DNA of 64,000 bases from Prosthecochloris ethylica. Lineage in GTDB: Bacteria > Bacteroidota > Chlorobiia > Chlorobiales > Chlorobiaceae. Shown here in pieces: positions 24,175 to 33,675 of this stretch. Each line of letters opens with the position of its first letter. The stretch's first letter is position 1. The DNA lies in the NCBI RefSeq assembly GCF_015234275.1, contig NZ_JADGII010000006.1. One strand, given 5' to 3'. The notes beneath the pieces are model-generated. The model was not told the origin of the DNA and did no database searches. It was given only the letters and a program-made list of their open reading frames with translations. The position numbers and the translations under genes were made by a program.

Positions 24175-25509
24175 ATGAAAAAAGCTGTTTTCAGGATTTT
24201 TATTGCATGTGCCCTGCTTGGTTCACCGGCATTGACCAGTCCGGCGACGGCGGCGACCGTGGTGGACGGAATTGCCGCGGTTGTCGGCAACGAGATTATT
24301 CTTCAGTCGGAAATCGAAGAGCAGGCGGTGCTGACGCAGCTGCAGTTCCCGGAGGCCTCTGACGACAAGGATCTCCGGAAGCAGATTCTCGACAATCTCG
24401 TGATGCAGAAAATTGTGCTCACCAAGGCCAAGCTTGACAGTGTAACGGTCAACGAGAGCCGAATCGATACGGAGACCGACCAGAAACTGATGTTTCTCAG
24501 GGAGCGTTTCAGTTCCATCGAAGCCATGGAGAAACGTTTTGCGAAGCCGTATGCCGTTATCGAAAAAGAGATCAGGGAAGATATCCGCAACCAGCAGCTG
24601 ATCGAGAGCCTCCGGCGTGAGCGTATGAGCGGGGTGACGGTCACCTATGAGGAGGTTGAGGAGTTTTATGAGCAGAACCGGAAACAGTTGCCTGTTATCC
24701 CTGAATCTGTCCGGATTTCGCAGATTGTGCTCTATCCACAGGTGACGGCCGCGAGCAAGGCCGCAGCACGGGAGCGCGTGGAGGAGGCCCTCCTGAAACT
24801 GCGAGAAGGAGCTGATTTTGCGGAGATTGCCCGTGAGTATTCCCAGGATCCCGGTTCGGCGGCTGTGGGTGGAGATCTCGGGTACTCGAAGCGCGGAGAG
24901 TTTGTCAAACCCTTCGAAGAAGCTGCGTTCGCACTCGAGAAAGGGGAGGTTTCCGGTATTGTCGAAACCCGTTACGGCTACCATATCATCCAGGTGCTCG
25001 AGCGAAAGAATGACACGATTCACACCCGCCACATTCTTGCCGTATTCGATCGTTCGAACCTTGACAGGGAGGCTGCCCGTGAGCGGCTGGCCGATATCCG
25101 TCAGGCCGTGCTCGACGGGAAGGAGTCATTTGCCGACATGGCGAAACAGTATTCTGACGATCCTGTTTCAGCGGCGTCAGGCGGAGTGATCCGTCAGAAG
25201 GGTTCCGGTGGTGTCGATGGCCTGTTTCCTGTCAGTTCACTCAAAGAGCCTCTGAAAGGCATTGTCGGCAGCCTCGATGACGAAGGGGATATCAGCAGAC
25301 CTGTGCTGATCGAGGTGGAGTCGGGGGAACCGTTCTACGCTATTTTCCGTCTCGACAGAAAGGTGCCTCGACATACGATGGATCTTTCGAAGGATTATGC
25401 CAGGCTCGAGCAGCTGGCTATCGACCGCAAACAGCAGGCAAGGTTTGCTGAGTGGGTCGACAGCCTGAAAAAAGAGATTTACATCAGAGTGTATGGCTCA
25501 GACGTCTAA
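24175..25509 (+). CDS. SurA-like periplasmic peptidyl-prolyl isomerase/chaperone
   Basis: A 444-residue exported protein. Signal peptide: MKKAVFRIFIACALLGSPAL. The SurA N-domain begins VVDGIAAVVGNEIILQSEIEEQ. Two parvulin (PpiC) domains follow, the first with FAEIAREYSQDPGSAAVGGDLGY and YGYHIIQV, the second with FADMAKQYSDDPVSAASGGVI. Such proteins chaperone outer-membrane proteins across the periplasm. It may be co-transcribed with secDF (57 bp gap). Its last 12 bp overlap the end of the convergent gyrB. Confidence 0.88.
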   Translation: MKKAVFRIFIACALLGSPALTSPATAATVVDGIAAVVGNEIILQSEIEEQAVLTQLQFPEASDDKDLRKQILDNLVMQKIVLTKAKLDSVTVNESRIDTETDQKLMFLRERFSSIEAMEKRFAKPYAVIEKEIREDIRNQQLIESLRRERMSGVTVTYEEVEEFYEQNRKQLPVIPESVRISQIVLYPQVTAASKAAARERVEEALLKLREGADFAEIAREYSQDPGSAAVGGDLGYSKRGEFVKPFEEAAFALEKGEVSGIVETRYGYHIIQVLERKNDTIHTRHILAVFDRSNLDREAARERLADIRQAVLDGKESFADMAKQYSDDPVSAASGGVIRQKGSGGVDGLFPVSSLKEPLKGIVGSLDDEGDISRPVLIEVESGEPFYAIFRLDRKVPRHTMDLSKDYARLEQLAIDRKQQARFAEWVDSLKKEIYIRVYGSDV

Positions 25510-27429
25510 ACGCCGGACGTAACGGGCGTTTTTCTCGATGAAGTCACGGCGCGGATCAACCTTGTCACCCATCAGGGTCGAGAAGATCTGGTCCGCTTCC
25601 ATGGCGTTCTCCACGGTAACCTGCATCAGTGAACGGTGGGCCGGGTCCATGGTTGTGCTCCAGAGCTGTTCTGGGTTCATCTCGCCAAGACCTTTGTAAC
25701 GCTGGATACTGATCCCCTGCTTTCCTTTCAGCTTCTTTTTCATGTCACCTGCTATTGCATTGCGCTCATCGTCATCCCAGGCGTAGCGCTGTTCCCTGCC
25801 TGACTTGATCAGGTAGAGAGGAGGCTGTGCGATAAACACTTTTCCTGCTTCGATGAGCGGGCGCATATGACGGAAGAAAAATGTCAGGAGCAGGGTCCTG
25901 ATGTGGGCCCCGTCGACATCGGCGTCAGTCATGATGATGATTTTGCCGTAACGGAGTTTTTCGGCAATGAATTCGTCTTCTCCGAAACTGGTTCCGAGAG
26001 CGAGGATGATGGTTTTGATCTCCTCGTTTTCCAGCATCTTGTGCAGACGGGCTTTTTCGACATTGAGAATTTTACCCTTCAGCGGGAGAATGGCCTGGAA
26101 GCTTCTGTCCCGCCCCTGTTTCGCACTGCCTCCCGCGGAGTCACCCTCGACAATGTAGAGTTCGCAATGTTCGGGATCGTTGATCGAACAGTCAGCCAGC
26201 TTGCCCGGCAGGCCGGTGCTTTCCAGTACCGATTTGCGCCTGGTCAGCTCTTTGGCCTTGCGTGCCGCATCCCTGGATAGTGCCGCTCCCTTGACCTTTT
26301 CGATGATGGTTTTCAGCACATTGGGGTTGCTTTCGAGAAAGTCTGCCAGCTGTTCGTTGACAATGCTTTCGACAATGCTCTGGGTTTCCGAGTTGCCGAG
26401 CTTGGTTTTTGTCTGGCCTTCGAACTGCGGTTCGGCGACTTTCACCGAGATAATCGCTGTCAGGCCTTCCTTGAAGTCTTCACCGGTCAGTGAAATCTTG
26501 AGGTTTTTCAGCAGGTCGTTTTTCTGGGCATAGGAGTTCAGGGTTCTTGTCAGCGCCTTGCGGAAACCGGTGACGTGGGTACCGCCTTCATGAGTGTTGA
26601 TGTTATTGACGTAGCTGAAGACGTTTTCCTGGTAGGAGTCGTTGTACTGCAGGGCGATTTCTACGATCGTGCCGTTGCGTTCGCCATTGAGGTAGACCGG
26701 CTCCTTGGCCAGCGCGATACGGTTGTGATCGGTGAAGGTGACAAACTCCCTGATCCCCCCTTCGAAATGGAACTCTTCTTCGGAACCGTCCGTATCCCTG
26801 ACAGAAATCCGAAGGACGCTGTTGAGAAAGGCAAGCTCCCGCATGCGGTCGATAATGACATCCTTGCGGAATTCGGTCGTCTTGAAAATTGATCCGTCCG
26901 GCTTGAATGTGGTTTTGGTCCCGGTCTTGTCTGTCTCGCCGATCACCCGGACGTCGCACTGCGGGACACCCTGCTGGTAACGCTGGAACCATATTTTTCC
27001 TTCGCGGTAGACTTCGACTTCACACCATTCCGACAGGGCGTTGACGACCGATGCGCCGACGCCGTGCAGACCGCCGGAGACCTTGTAGGCTCCTTTGTCG
27101 AACTTGCCTCCTGCACCGATAACGGTCATGACCAGTTCGAGTGCGGATTTCTTTTTCTGCGGATGAATGTCGACCGGGATTCCGCGACCGTTGTCAGAGA
27201 CGGTGACCGAACCGTCCTCGTTGAGTGAAAGCTCGATCAGGTCATTGTATCCGGCCAGCGTTTCATCGATGGAGTTGTCGACAATCTCGTAGATGAGGTG
27301 ATGCAGTCCCCGGACATTGATATCGCCGATATACATGGCAGGACGCTTGCGTACATGCTCGATGCCATCGAGAATCTGAATGTTGGTTGCCGCGTATGAT
27401 GAAGCTGAATGAGTCTGGGTCTCTGACAT
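25498..27429 (-). CDS. gyrB: DNA gyrase subunit B
   Basis: A 643-residue ATPase subunit of gyrase. GHKL ATPase motifs: EIVDNSIDETLAGY, the DNGRGIPVDIH loop and GGLHGVGASVVNALS. The TOPRIM domain has YIVEGDSAGGSAKQGRDR and the metal-binding DADVDGAHIRTLLLTFFFR. The C-terminus ends with YKGLGEMNPEQLWSTTMDP. It is in standard gyrB position in the origin region, though on the opposite strand to dnaA. It converges with the surA-like gene and overlaps it by 12 bp. Confidence 0.96.
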   Translation of the reverse strand: MSETQTHSASSYAATNIQILDGIEHVRKRPAMYIGDINVRGLHHLIYEIVDNSIDETLAGYNDLIELSLNEDGSVTVSDNGRGIPVDIHPQKKKSALELVMTVIGAGGKFDKGAYKVSGGLHGVGASVVNALSEWCEVEVYREGKIWFQRYQQGVPQCDVRVIGETDKTGTKTTFKPDGSIFKTTEFRKDVIIDRMRELAFLNSVLRISVRDTDGSEEEFHFEGGIREFVTFTDHNRIALAKEPVYLNGERNGTIVEIALQYNDSYQENVFSYVNNINTHEGGTHVTGFRKALTRTLNSYAQKNDLLKNLKISLTGEDFKEGLTAIISVKVAEPQFEGQTKTKLGNSETQSIVESIVNEQLADFLESNPNVLKTIIEKVKGAALSRDAARKAKELTRRKSVLESTGLPGKLADCSINDPEHCELYIVEGDSAGGSAKQGRDRSFQAILPLKGKILNVEKARLHKMLENEEIKTIILALGTSFGEDEFIAEKLRYGKIIIMTDADVDGAHIRTLLLTFFFRHMRPLIEAGKVFIAQPPLYLIKSGREQRYAWDDDERNAIAGDMKKKLKGKQGISIQRYKGLGEMNPEQLWSTTMDPAHRSLMQVTVENAMEADQIFSTLMGDKVDPRRDFIEKNARYVRRLDV

Positions 27430-27494
27430 AATGGTTCAACGTGGTTTTTCTCGAAAATCCTGATCTTGAAGATAACGAAAATTGAGGTGATTTG

Positions 27495-27878
27495 CTATTC
27501 GACAGCAAAAGCATTCCTGATGTGCTGAAGGCTGTAATCCGTGATGTCATCCTCGTTCCAGCCGTTTGCGATGATGGCGACGACATCGAACCGGCAGTCC
27601 GGCTCTCCGGGGTAGTCGAACGCCAGAAACGCACGGGCCGTTCTGATGATTTCACGCTGTTTGGCCCTGGTGACCGCTTCGAGCGGATGGCCTGCACGCA
27701 GCGAGGCCCTGGTCTTGACTTCGATAAAGCAGAGGACCGGCCCATCGAGAGCGATAATGTCGATCTCGTTACGGCGGTATCGGTAGTTGCGCCGGATGAT
27801 GCGCATCCCCTGGTCGGCAAGCCAGCCGGCCGCGATCTGTTCACCCCGGCGCCCGAGATCGTGTGGAATGAGTGGCAT
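27495..27878 (-). CDS. YraN/UPF0102 family protein (predicted endonuclease fold)
   Basis: A 127-residue UPF0102 member. The family pattern is clear: DLGRRGEQIAAGWLADQGMR, RNYRYRRNEIDIIALDG, LCFIEVKTRAS and FDVVAII. The D, E-x-K residues match a restriction-endonuclease-like active site, but no function is established. It lies 13 bp downstream of rnhB on the same strand, a pairing common in bacteria. Confidence 0.88.
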   Translation of the reverse strand: MPLIPHDLGRRGEQIAAGWLADQGMRIIRRNYRYRRNEIDIIALDGPVLCFIEVKTRASLRAGHPLEAVTRAKQREIIRTARAFLAFDYPGEPDCRFDVVAIIANGWNEDDITDYSLQHIRNAFAVE

Positions 27879-27891
27879 ATGCTCTCGGCGG

Positions 27892-28584
27892 TTATTTTTC
27901 TCCGAGCTCCCTCAGCCTGAAACTCGAACGGTGAATCGGCGTTCGGCCGTATGTTCTGATCGCTTCGATATGTTTCCTGGTCGGGTAGCCGAAATGATGT
28001 TCGAAACCGTATTCAGGGTATGTTCCTGCTGCCTCTGACATGATGCTGTCACGGTGGGTTTTTGCAAGAATTGAGGCTGCCGCAATCGAGAAGACCGATG
28101 CGTCGCCTTTGACAATCGTGATGTAGGGGATCGGCAGCGCAGGGCGGAACCGGTTGCCGTCGATCAGGAGCAGTGACGGCAGGGGGACCAGGGATTCCAC
28201 GGCTCTGTTCATCGCAAGCATGGTCGCCCCGAAGATGTTGAGCCGGTCGATCTCCTCAGGCCCTGCTTCGGCAACCGCGACCATGAGAGCCGATGACCTG
28301 ACCGCTTGTGCCAGCTGTTGCCGCCGTGCGGGGCTGAGCTGTTTCGAGTCGTTGAGTCCGTCAAGTTCGGGGCCCGGCCTGAAGTTGCGCGGAAAGACCA
28401 CAGCCGCTGCCACGACAGGGCCCGCCAGCGGGCCTCGGCCTGCTTCGTCGATGCCGCAGACGCGGGGAACGTCGCGCCAGAATTTTTCTTCGTTGTCGGT
28501 TGTTACTGCCAAGGAATGAAGGGCGAAAATGATGAAAATTTGCGCTTTTATCAAAAATGTTAAATAATACAGGTTACATTTCAT
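27892..28584 (-). CDS. rnhB: Ribonuclease HII
   Basis: Cleaves RNA in RNA-DNA hybrids and removes misincorporated ribonucleotides. The catalytic start motif VCGIDEAGRGPLAGPVVAAA is clear, followed by SKQLSPARR and LLIDGNRF, then ASILAKTHRD with a catalytic Asp. ATG 28584 has AGGT upstream and gives 230 residues, including a hydrophobic N-terminal stretch unusual for the family. A TTG at 28512 would give a more typical N-terminus. The frame also runs further upstream towards rng. Confidence 0.88.
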   Translation of the reverse strand: MKCNLYYLTFLIKAQIFIIFALHSLAVTTDNEEKFWRDVPRVCGIDEAGRGPLAGPVVAAAVVFPRNFRPGPELDGLNDSKQLSPARRQQLAQAVRSSALMVAVAEAGPEEIDRLNIFGATMLAMNRAVESLVPLPSLLLIDGNRFRPALPIPYITIVKGDASVFSIAAASILAKTHRDSIMSEAAGTYPEYGFEHHFGYPTRKHIEAIRTYGRTPIHRSSFRLRELGEK

Positions 28585-28717
28585 AAAAGTACCTGCGCTT
28601 TTCAATGAGCTCCGGGGTCTCGGAAGGCGGTGTCGACCGCCGTGAGGGTGACGGGTGCAGAGAACGGAGAACCTGAGCGGCTTGCCCGGAGATACGAACA
28701 TTTAGAACACGTTGTGT

Positions 28718-30388
28718 ATGAAGAAGACTGTCAAGAAACAGTTGCTGATGAACAAGTCGGGTGACGAGATCCAGGTGGCGCTGGTCGAGGACGGGCGCCT
28801 CGCAGAACTGGTGATCGAGCGGCCTGACAGTCTCCGCAGTATCGGTGATATCTATCTGGGCCGGGTGCATAAGGTTGTCGAAGGGCTGAAAGCCGCATTT
28901 ATCGATATCGGACAGAAGTCAGACGGCTTTCTGCATTTTTCCGATGTCGGGACAACCACCGAGGATTACCGCGCCTTGATCGAGGACGATGAGGACGAAG
29001 ACAACGGTCAGGGTAACGACGGTGATGCAGAAGAGGATTCGGAAAGGAAGAATGAGCGGAAAACCCCTCCGAAAACTCAGCAGCAGCAGAAAAGCAATGG
29101 CCGGTCCAGCGGTGTTGAAAAAAAGCGCCAGTCCTACACCCAGATGATCGCGGGCAAGCTCAAGCCCAATGATTCCATTCTTGTCCAGGTCATCAAGGAG
29201 CCGATCAGCAACAAGGGCTCGAGGCTGACATCGGATATCACCATTGCCGGCCGCTTTATGGTCCTCCTGCCGTTCGGCGGCGGACAGATAGCGGTATCAC
29301 GCCGGGTCGTTTCGCGCAAGGAGCGGGCCCGCCTCAAGAAGCTTGTCCGGTCCATTCTGCCGGAAGGATTCGGAGCGATCATCAGAACGGTTGCCGAGCA
29401 CCAGGAAGAGGAACTTCTGAAGAAAGATCTCGAGAAGCTGCTGGTCAAATGGGAGCAGATCGAGGAGAAACTTCAGGACGCAAAACCTCCCCAGCTGATT
29501 TTCAAGGAGGATACCATTATCTCCAGCGTGCTGCGTGACTCCCTGACAACCGATGTGATGGAACTGGTTGCCAACTCCCCGTCCATCTACAAGGAGACGC
29601 TGAACTATATCCGCTGGGCCGCTCCGGAAATGGAGAAGAACGTCAGCCTCTATCAGGGAAAGCTGCCGCTGTTCGAAGGTTACGGCATCGCCAAGGATGT
29701 CGAGTCGATCTTTTCGCGCAAGGTATGGCTGAAGTCCGGCGGGTACATCATTATCGAGCACACCGAGGCGATGGTGGTGGTCGATGTCAACAGCGGGCGT
29801 TACGCGGCCAAGAAGGAGCAGGAGGAGAACTCCCTGAAAACCAATCTCGAGGCGGCTCGTGAGATTGTTCGTCAGCTGAGGCTGCGTGATATCGGCGGCA
29901 TTATCGTTGTCGATTTCATCGATATGCTGGACCAGAAAAATGCCAAGAAGGTATATGACGCCATGAAGAACGAGCTGCGTCATGACCGGGCCAAGTCCAA
30001 TATTATTCCCATGTCGGATTTCGGCCTGATGCAGATCACGCGTGAGCGTATCAGGCCGAGCCTCATGCAGCGCATGGGTGACCAGTGCCCTGCCTGCGGC
30101 GGTACGGGGGTGGTCCAGGCGCGGTGCACCACGATCAACCAGATCGAGCGCTGGTTGAGAAAATACGCACTGCAGCGCCGGGTGAAGTTTCAGAAACTCG
30201 ACCTCTACGTCAGCCCGACCGTTGCCGGCCCCCTTTCCGAGAATGATTTCCGGACGGAAATGAAGTGGTTCCTGCAGCACCTGCTGTTTGTCAGGATCAA
30301 GCCTGATGAAAGCCTGCGCAGTGATGATTTCCGCTTTTATCTTCGAAAAAACAACAAGGATTTAACAGCTGAATACAGCGATTTATAA
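28718..30388 (+). CDS. rng: Ribonuclease G/E
   Basis: An endoribonuclease of 556 residues for rRNA maturation and mRNA decay. An N-terminal S1 domain (GDIYLGRVHKVVEGLKAAFIDIG) is interrupted by a low-complexity acidic and glutamine-rich insert of about 50 residues (EDDEDEDNGQGNDGD, then TQQQQKS). The catalytic region has SGGYIIIEHTEAMVVVDVNSG and IGGIIVVDFIDM, with the zinc-link CPACGGTG. It starts at ATG 28718, since the TTG at 28712 is less likely. It diverges from rnhB. Confidence 0.93.
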   Translation: MKKTVKKQLLMNKSGDEIQVALVEDGRLAELVIERPDSLRSIGDIYLGRVHKVVEGLKAAFIDIGQKSDGFLHFSDVGTTTEDYRALIEDDEDEDNGQGNDGDAEEDSERKNERKTPPKTQQQQKSNGRSSGVEKKRQSYTQMIAGKLKPNDSILVQVIKEPISNKGSRLTSDITIAGRFMVLLPFGGGQIAVSRRVVSRKERARLKKLVRSILPEGFGAIIRTVAEHQEEELLKKDLEKLLVKWEQIEEKLQDAKPPQLIFKEDTIISSVLRDSLTTDVMELVANSPSIYKETLNYIRWAAPEMEKNVSLYQGKLPLFEGYGIAKDVESIFSRKVWLKSGGYIIIEHTEAMVVVDVNSGRYAAKKEQEENSLKTNLEAAREIVRQLRLRDIGGIIVVDFIDMLDQKNAKKVYDAMKNELRHDRAKSNIIPMSDFGLMQITRERIRPSLMQRMGDQCPACGGTGVVQARCTTINQIERWLRKYALQRRVKFQKLDLYVSPTVAGPLSENDFRTEMKWFLQHLLFVRIKPDESLRSDDFRFYLRKNNKDLTAEYSDL

Positions 30389-30403
30389 AGGAGATTCTGC
30401 AAG

Positions 30404-31267
30404 ATGAGTGATGACAAACAGAAACTGAAAGCACGTATCGAGGAACTGGCGGGACTGTCGGCCGATCAGGTGAAGGCCGAAGATGATGCACGCGAGGTGT
30501 TTGCCTGTTTCAAGCAGATGCTCAACAGCGGCGATATCCGTTCGGCTGAAAAGATCGATGGTACGTGGCAGGCGAATGCCTGGGTGAAACAGGGGATTCT
30601 GCTTGGTATGAAACTGGGCGGCATGCAGGAAAACACCATTCAGTTCCGCGGATATTACGACTGGACCTTCATTGACAAGGATACCTATCCGCTCAAGCGG
30701 TTTACCAAAGATGATGGCGTGCGGGTCGTCCCCGGTGGATCATCCGTACGGGATGGAGCCTATCTTGCGCCTTCCGTGGTGATGATGCCGCCTGCCTATG
30801 TGAATGTCGGAGCCTATGTCGATTCAGGCTCCATGATCGATTCGCATGCGCTCGTCGGCAGCTGCGCCCAGATCGGCAAAAACGTTCATCTTTCAGCGGC
30901 TGTCCAGATCGGTGGCGTGCTCGAGCCGATCGGTGCCGTGCCGGTCGTGATCGAGGATGACGTCATGATCGGCGGGAACTGCGGTATTTACGAGGGAACG
31001 ATTGTTTCGTCACGTGCAGTGATCGGGACGGGAGTCATTCTCAATGCCTCGACTCCGGTGTACGATGTCGTCAACGAACGGGTGATCCGCAAAACCGACG
31101 ACTCTCCGCTCGTTATTCCTGAAGGGGCTGTGGTTGTGGCCGGGTCGCGGAAGGTCAAAGGGGATTTTGCCGCCGATAACGGTCTGTCCATCTACACGCC
31201 GATGATTATCAAGTACCGTGACGAGAAAACCGACAGTGCGACAGCGCTCGAAGATGCACTTCGATGA
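30404..31267 (+). CDS. dapD: Tetrahydrodipicolinate N-succinyltransferase
   Basis: An acyltransferase of the succinylase route to diaminopimelate and lysine, 287 residues. It uses a left-handed beta-helix fold. The sequence shows the hexapeptide-repeat run PPAYVNVGAYVDSGSMIDSH, then SCAQIGKNVHLSAAVQIGG and VIEDDVMIGGNCGIYEG. AAAGGAGA precedes the ATG by 9 bp. It follows rng by 15 bp and is followed by a GC-rich hairpin. Confidence 0.93.
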   Translation: MSDDKQKLKARIEELAGLSADQVKAEDDAREVFACFKQMLNSGDIRSAEKIDGTWQANAWVKQGILLGMKLGGMQENTIQFRGYYDWTFIDKDTYPLKRFTKDDGVRVVPGGSSVRDGAYLAPSVVMMPPAYVNVGAYVDSGSMIDSHALVGSCAQIGKNVHLSAAVQIGGVLEPIGAVPVVIEDDVMIGGNCGIYEGTIVSSRAVIGTGVILNASTPVYDVVNERVIRKTDDSPLVIPEGAVVVAGSRKVKGDFAADNGLSIYTPMIIKYRDEKTDSATALEDALR

Positions 31268-31273
31268 TTTCTG

Positions 31274-31307
31274 CTGCAGGGCCCCGCAGGCAGCGGGGGC
31301 CCTGCAG
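31274..31307 (+). terminator. GC-rich hairpin after dapD
   Basis: A perfect 12-bp stem (CTGCAGGGCCCC at 31274 with its complement ending at 31307) and a 10-nt loop, directly after the dapD stop. There is no T-run after it. It may be a termination or processing signal between dapD and ctpA. Confidence 0.5.
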
Positions 31308-31324
31308 GTTAACTGAAGCCCCAT

Positions 31325-33001
31325 ATGATGAATCGCTGGTTCAGCACCTTTGTGATGTGCGCCTCCCTTGCGTTCCGCCCGTCCGGTGTGTCTCATGCAG
31401 AAGACCAGGCCCGGGAGAACGACCTGTTTTCTGTTGCCCGAAATATCGATCTTCTCGGCGATGTGTACAGGGAGGTATCGGATAGCTATGTCGATCCTGT
31501 CGATGCCGCTGAATTCATGTTTGCGGGTATTGACGGGATGCTTGAAACGCTCGATCCCTATACCGTCTTTCTCGACAGGGAGGAGTCTGAAGAGCTCGGA
31601 GAGATTACCAGCGGCCAGTACGGCGGTATCGGGGTGACGATTGCCACGATTGCCGATCGCGTGTACGTGGTTTCGGTGCTGGAGGGGTATGCGGCAGATC
31701 TTGCCGGATTGCGTACCGGTGATCGTATTATGGCGGTTGACGGGGTCGAGATGACCGGTGACGCGATCGAGAAGGTCCGGGACCTGCTGAAAGGGGTTCC
31801 CGGTACATCACTCGAGATGACGGTTCTTCGCTGCGGTTCGCCTGACGAGTTGACGATCAGCCTGATGCGCCAGGAAGTGAGGGTCAATACCGTTCGTCAT
31901 GCAAGCCTGATCGGATCGACAGGGTATCTTGAAATGACCTCGTTCGGAAACAGGAGTGCCGAGGAGGTCAGCCATGCTATCGACGGCCTTCGTGCAGAAG
32001 CAGAGGCGGCCGGCAGGACCATGGATTCGGTGATTCTCGACCTGCGCAGCAACCCGGGCGGCCTGCTCGACGTTGCCGTCGGTGTGACCGGTCTGTTTGT
32101 CCGCAAGGGCAGTGAGGTGGTGAGCATACGTGGCCGCGGGTCCGACAGCCGCAACAGTTACGTAACGGAAACCGATCCGGCGATCGGTTCCCTGCCGCTG
32201 GCCGTTCTGATCAATTCCCGCAGTGCATCGGCTTCCGAAATTGTCGCCGGTGCTATCCAGGAGCATGACCGGGGTGTGGTGATCGGAGAACGTTCGTTCG
32301 GCAAGGGGCTGGTTCAGTCCATCATTCCCCTTCCCTACGATTGCAAGCTCAAGATGACCTCGGCCCGGTACTACACCCCGTCGGGCCGGCTTATCCAGAA
32401 GTATCACGAGCCCGATGCTGCAGCACGCAGCGTCCTCGAGCATACCGGCCGTCAGGATTCATCGAAGGTATTCTATACCCTGCAGAACCGAAGGAAAGTG
32501 TATGGCGGCGGTGGTATTCTTCCCGATATTCTTGTCAGTGACAGGGAGGCCGGAGAGTATGAGGCGGCATTGAAAAAAGAAGGGATGCTCTTTCGCTATG
32601 CGTGTTTCTACCATGCCCGTAACTCCGTTCAGCCGGCCATTCCCATGGACCGCGCATCGCTGCTTGCAGGCTTCGAGGAGTTTCTCGAGCGTGAGGAGTT
32701 TGATTTCGAGCCCCGGCCTGTATGGATGCTTGATGACATGGGCGACGCTGTCGGGGAGTTCGGTGAGTCGCCGCGGATCGATTCGCTGCTGACAGAAGTG
32801 GAGCGTGAACTGCAGGTGCTGCTTGAACGCAGAAAGCTGGAGGAACGTGAACAGATCGCGATTTCTCTGGAAGAAGAGATCCTGCGCCATTATGATGAGG
32901 ACGCTTCGCGTCGTCTTGGCGTCAGCCACGATCCCGTGGTGATCGAAGCGCTCGATGTCCTCGGATCTCAGGACCGTTACCGCACGCTGCTCGATCCCTG
33001 A
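31325..33001 (+). CDS. ctpA: C-terminal processing peptidase (S41 family, CtpA-like)
   Basis: A 558-residue exported serine protease. The N-terminus is signal-like, with a cleavage region near SHAED. A PDZ domain (residues about 95-175, GIGVTIATIADRVYVVSVLEG) precedes the S41 core. The catalytic Ser lies in NSRSASASEIVAGAI and the Lys in GERSFGKGLVQ. Substrate-fold motifs SNPGGLLDVAVGV and YYTPSGRLIQ are present. A C-terminal extension of about 150 residues has no recognised domain. Its end overlaps the opposite-strand DUF2499 gene by 25 bp. Confidence 0.9.
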   Translation: MMNRWFSTFVMCASLAFRPSGVSHAEDQARENDLFSVARNIDLLGDVYREVSDSYVDPVDAAEFMFAGIDGMLETLDPYTVFLDREESEELGEITSGQYGGIGVTIATIADRVYVVSVLEGYAADLAGLRTGDRIMAVDGVEMTGDAIEKVRDLLKGVPGTSLEMTVLRCGSPDELTISLMRQEVRVNTVRHASLIGSTGYLEMTSFGNRSAEEVSHAIDGLRAEAEAAGRTMDSVILDLRSNPGGLLDVAVGVTGLFVRKGSEVVSIRGRGSDSRNSYVTETDPAIGSLPLAVLINSRSASASEIVAGAIQEHDRGVVIGERSFGKGLVQSIIPLPYDCKLKMTSARYYTPSGRLIQKYHEPDAAARSVLEHTGRQDSSKVFYTLQNRRKVYGGGGILPDILVSDREAGEYEAALKKEGMLFRYACFYHARNSVQPAIPMDRASLLAGFEEFLEREEFDFEPRPVWMLDDMGDAVGEFGESPRIDSLLTEVERELQVLLERRKLEEREQIAISLEEEILRHYDEDASRRLGVSHDPVVIEALDVLGSQDRYRTLLDP

Positions 33002-33675
33002 ATCAGACCTTGTTCCGCTTTTTTGATCTGGTGATGAATGCCGAGTACGATCATGAGATTGCTGATCGTCAGCAGGCTCTCGGCCGCACCGTGCATGAGG
33101 TCGTCGTGTGACAGGGTCTGATAGCCCCTGACATCGGTCGAGAGGTACATGAAGAAGACGGTGACCGAAATGAATACCAGGACGAACCAGAATCCTGCAA
33201 CGGTCAGGCCCGACAGCAGCTGCGGATCGCGTTTGCGTATCATGATCAGCGAGACGAGGAAACTCAGGTAGACGACGCTCGAGATCTGCAGGATGGCATC
33301 GAAGATATCCTCGCCCATGAAGGACTGGGGTCTTCCGCTGATGAGAAACAGTCCTCCTGCCGCCATCAGGGTTTCTGCACCTTTTTTTCCGTTTCCGGTG
33401 GTTTTCAGGATGCGGGATGTTGCATACAGCAGCGAGATGCTGCCGGCAAGGTTCACGGTTTCGGACAGGTCGAGCAGTATCGGGACGCTGTCGCCTGAAA
33501 TATGGTAGGCCAGCACGAACCAGCTTCCGACCCAGTGCGGGATCATGAAGAGCCCGAAACGCTCCACGTCGCGACGCCCGATCATCTTTCCGTAACGGTA
33601 CATCAGGAGTGCCGCTATTCCCCATTCAAGCGACGACGAGATATGGATGAGCCAGTTCGGCAGTGACAGCAGCAT
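32977..33675 (-). CDS. DUF2499-DUF3593 fused membrane protein (Ycf49-like)
   Basis: A 232-residue protein with about six membrane segments. The first half (PNWLIHISSSLEWGIAALLM, HWVGSWFVLAYHISGDS) resembles DUF2499/Ycf49 of cyanobacteria and plastids. The second half (YLSFLVSLIMIRKRD, then DLMHGAAESLLTISNLMIVL) resembles DUF3593. In cyanobacteria these are two separate families. Function is unknown. It begins at the base immediately following the bchP stop codon, so it is co-transcribed with bacteriochlorophyll synthesis. Confidence 0.8.
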   Translation of the reverse strand: MLLSLPNWLIHISSSLEWGIAALLMYRYGKMIGRRDVERFGLFMIPHWVGSWFVLAYHISGDSVPILLDLSETVNLAGSISLLYATSRILKTTGNGKKGAETLMAAGGLFLISGRPQSFMGEDIFDAILQISSVVYLSFLVSLIMIRKRDPQLLSGLTVAGFWFVLVFISVTVFFMYLSTDVRGYQTLSHDDLMHGAAESLLTISNLMIVLGIHHQIKKAEQGLIQGSSSVR

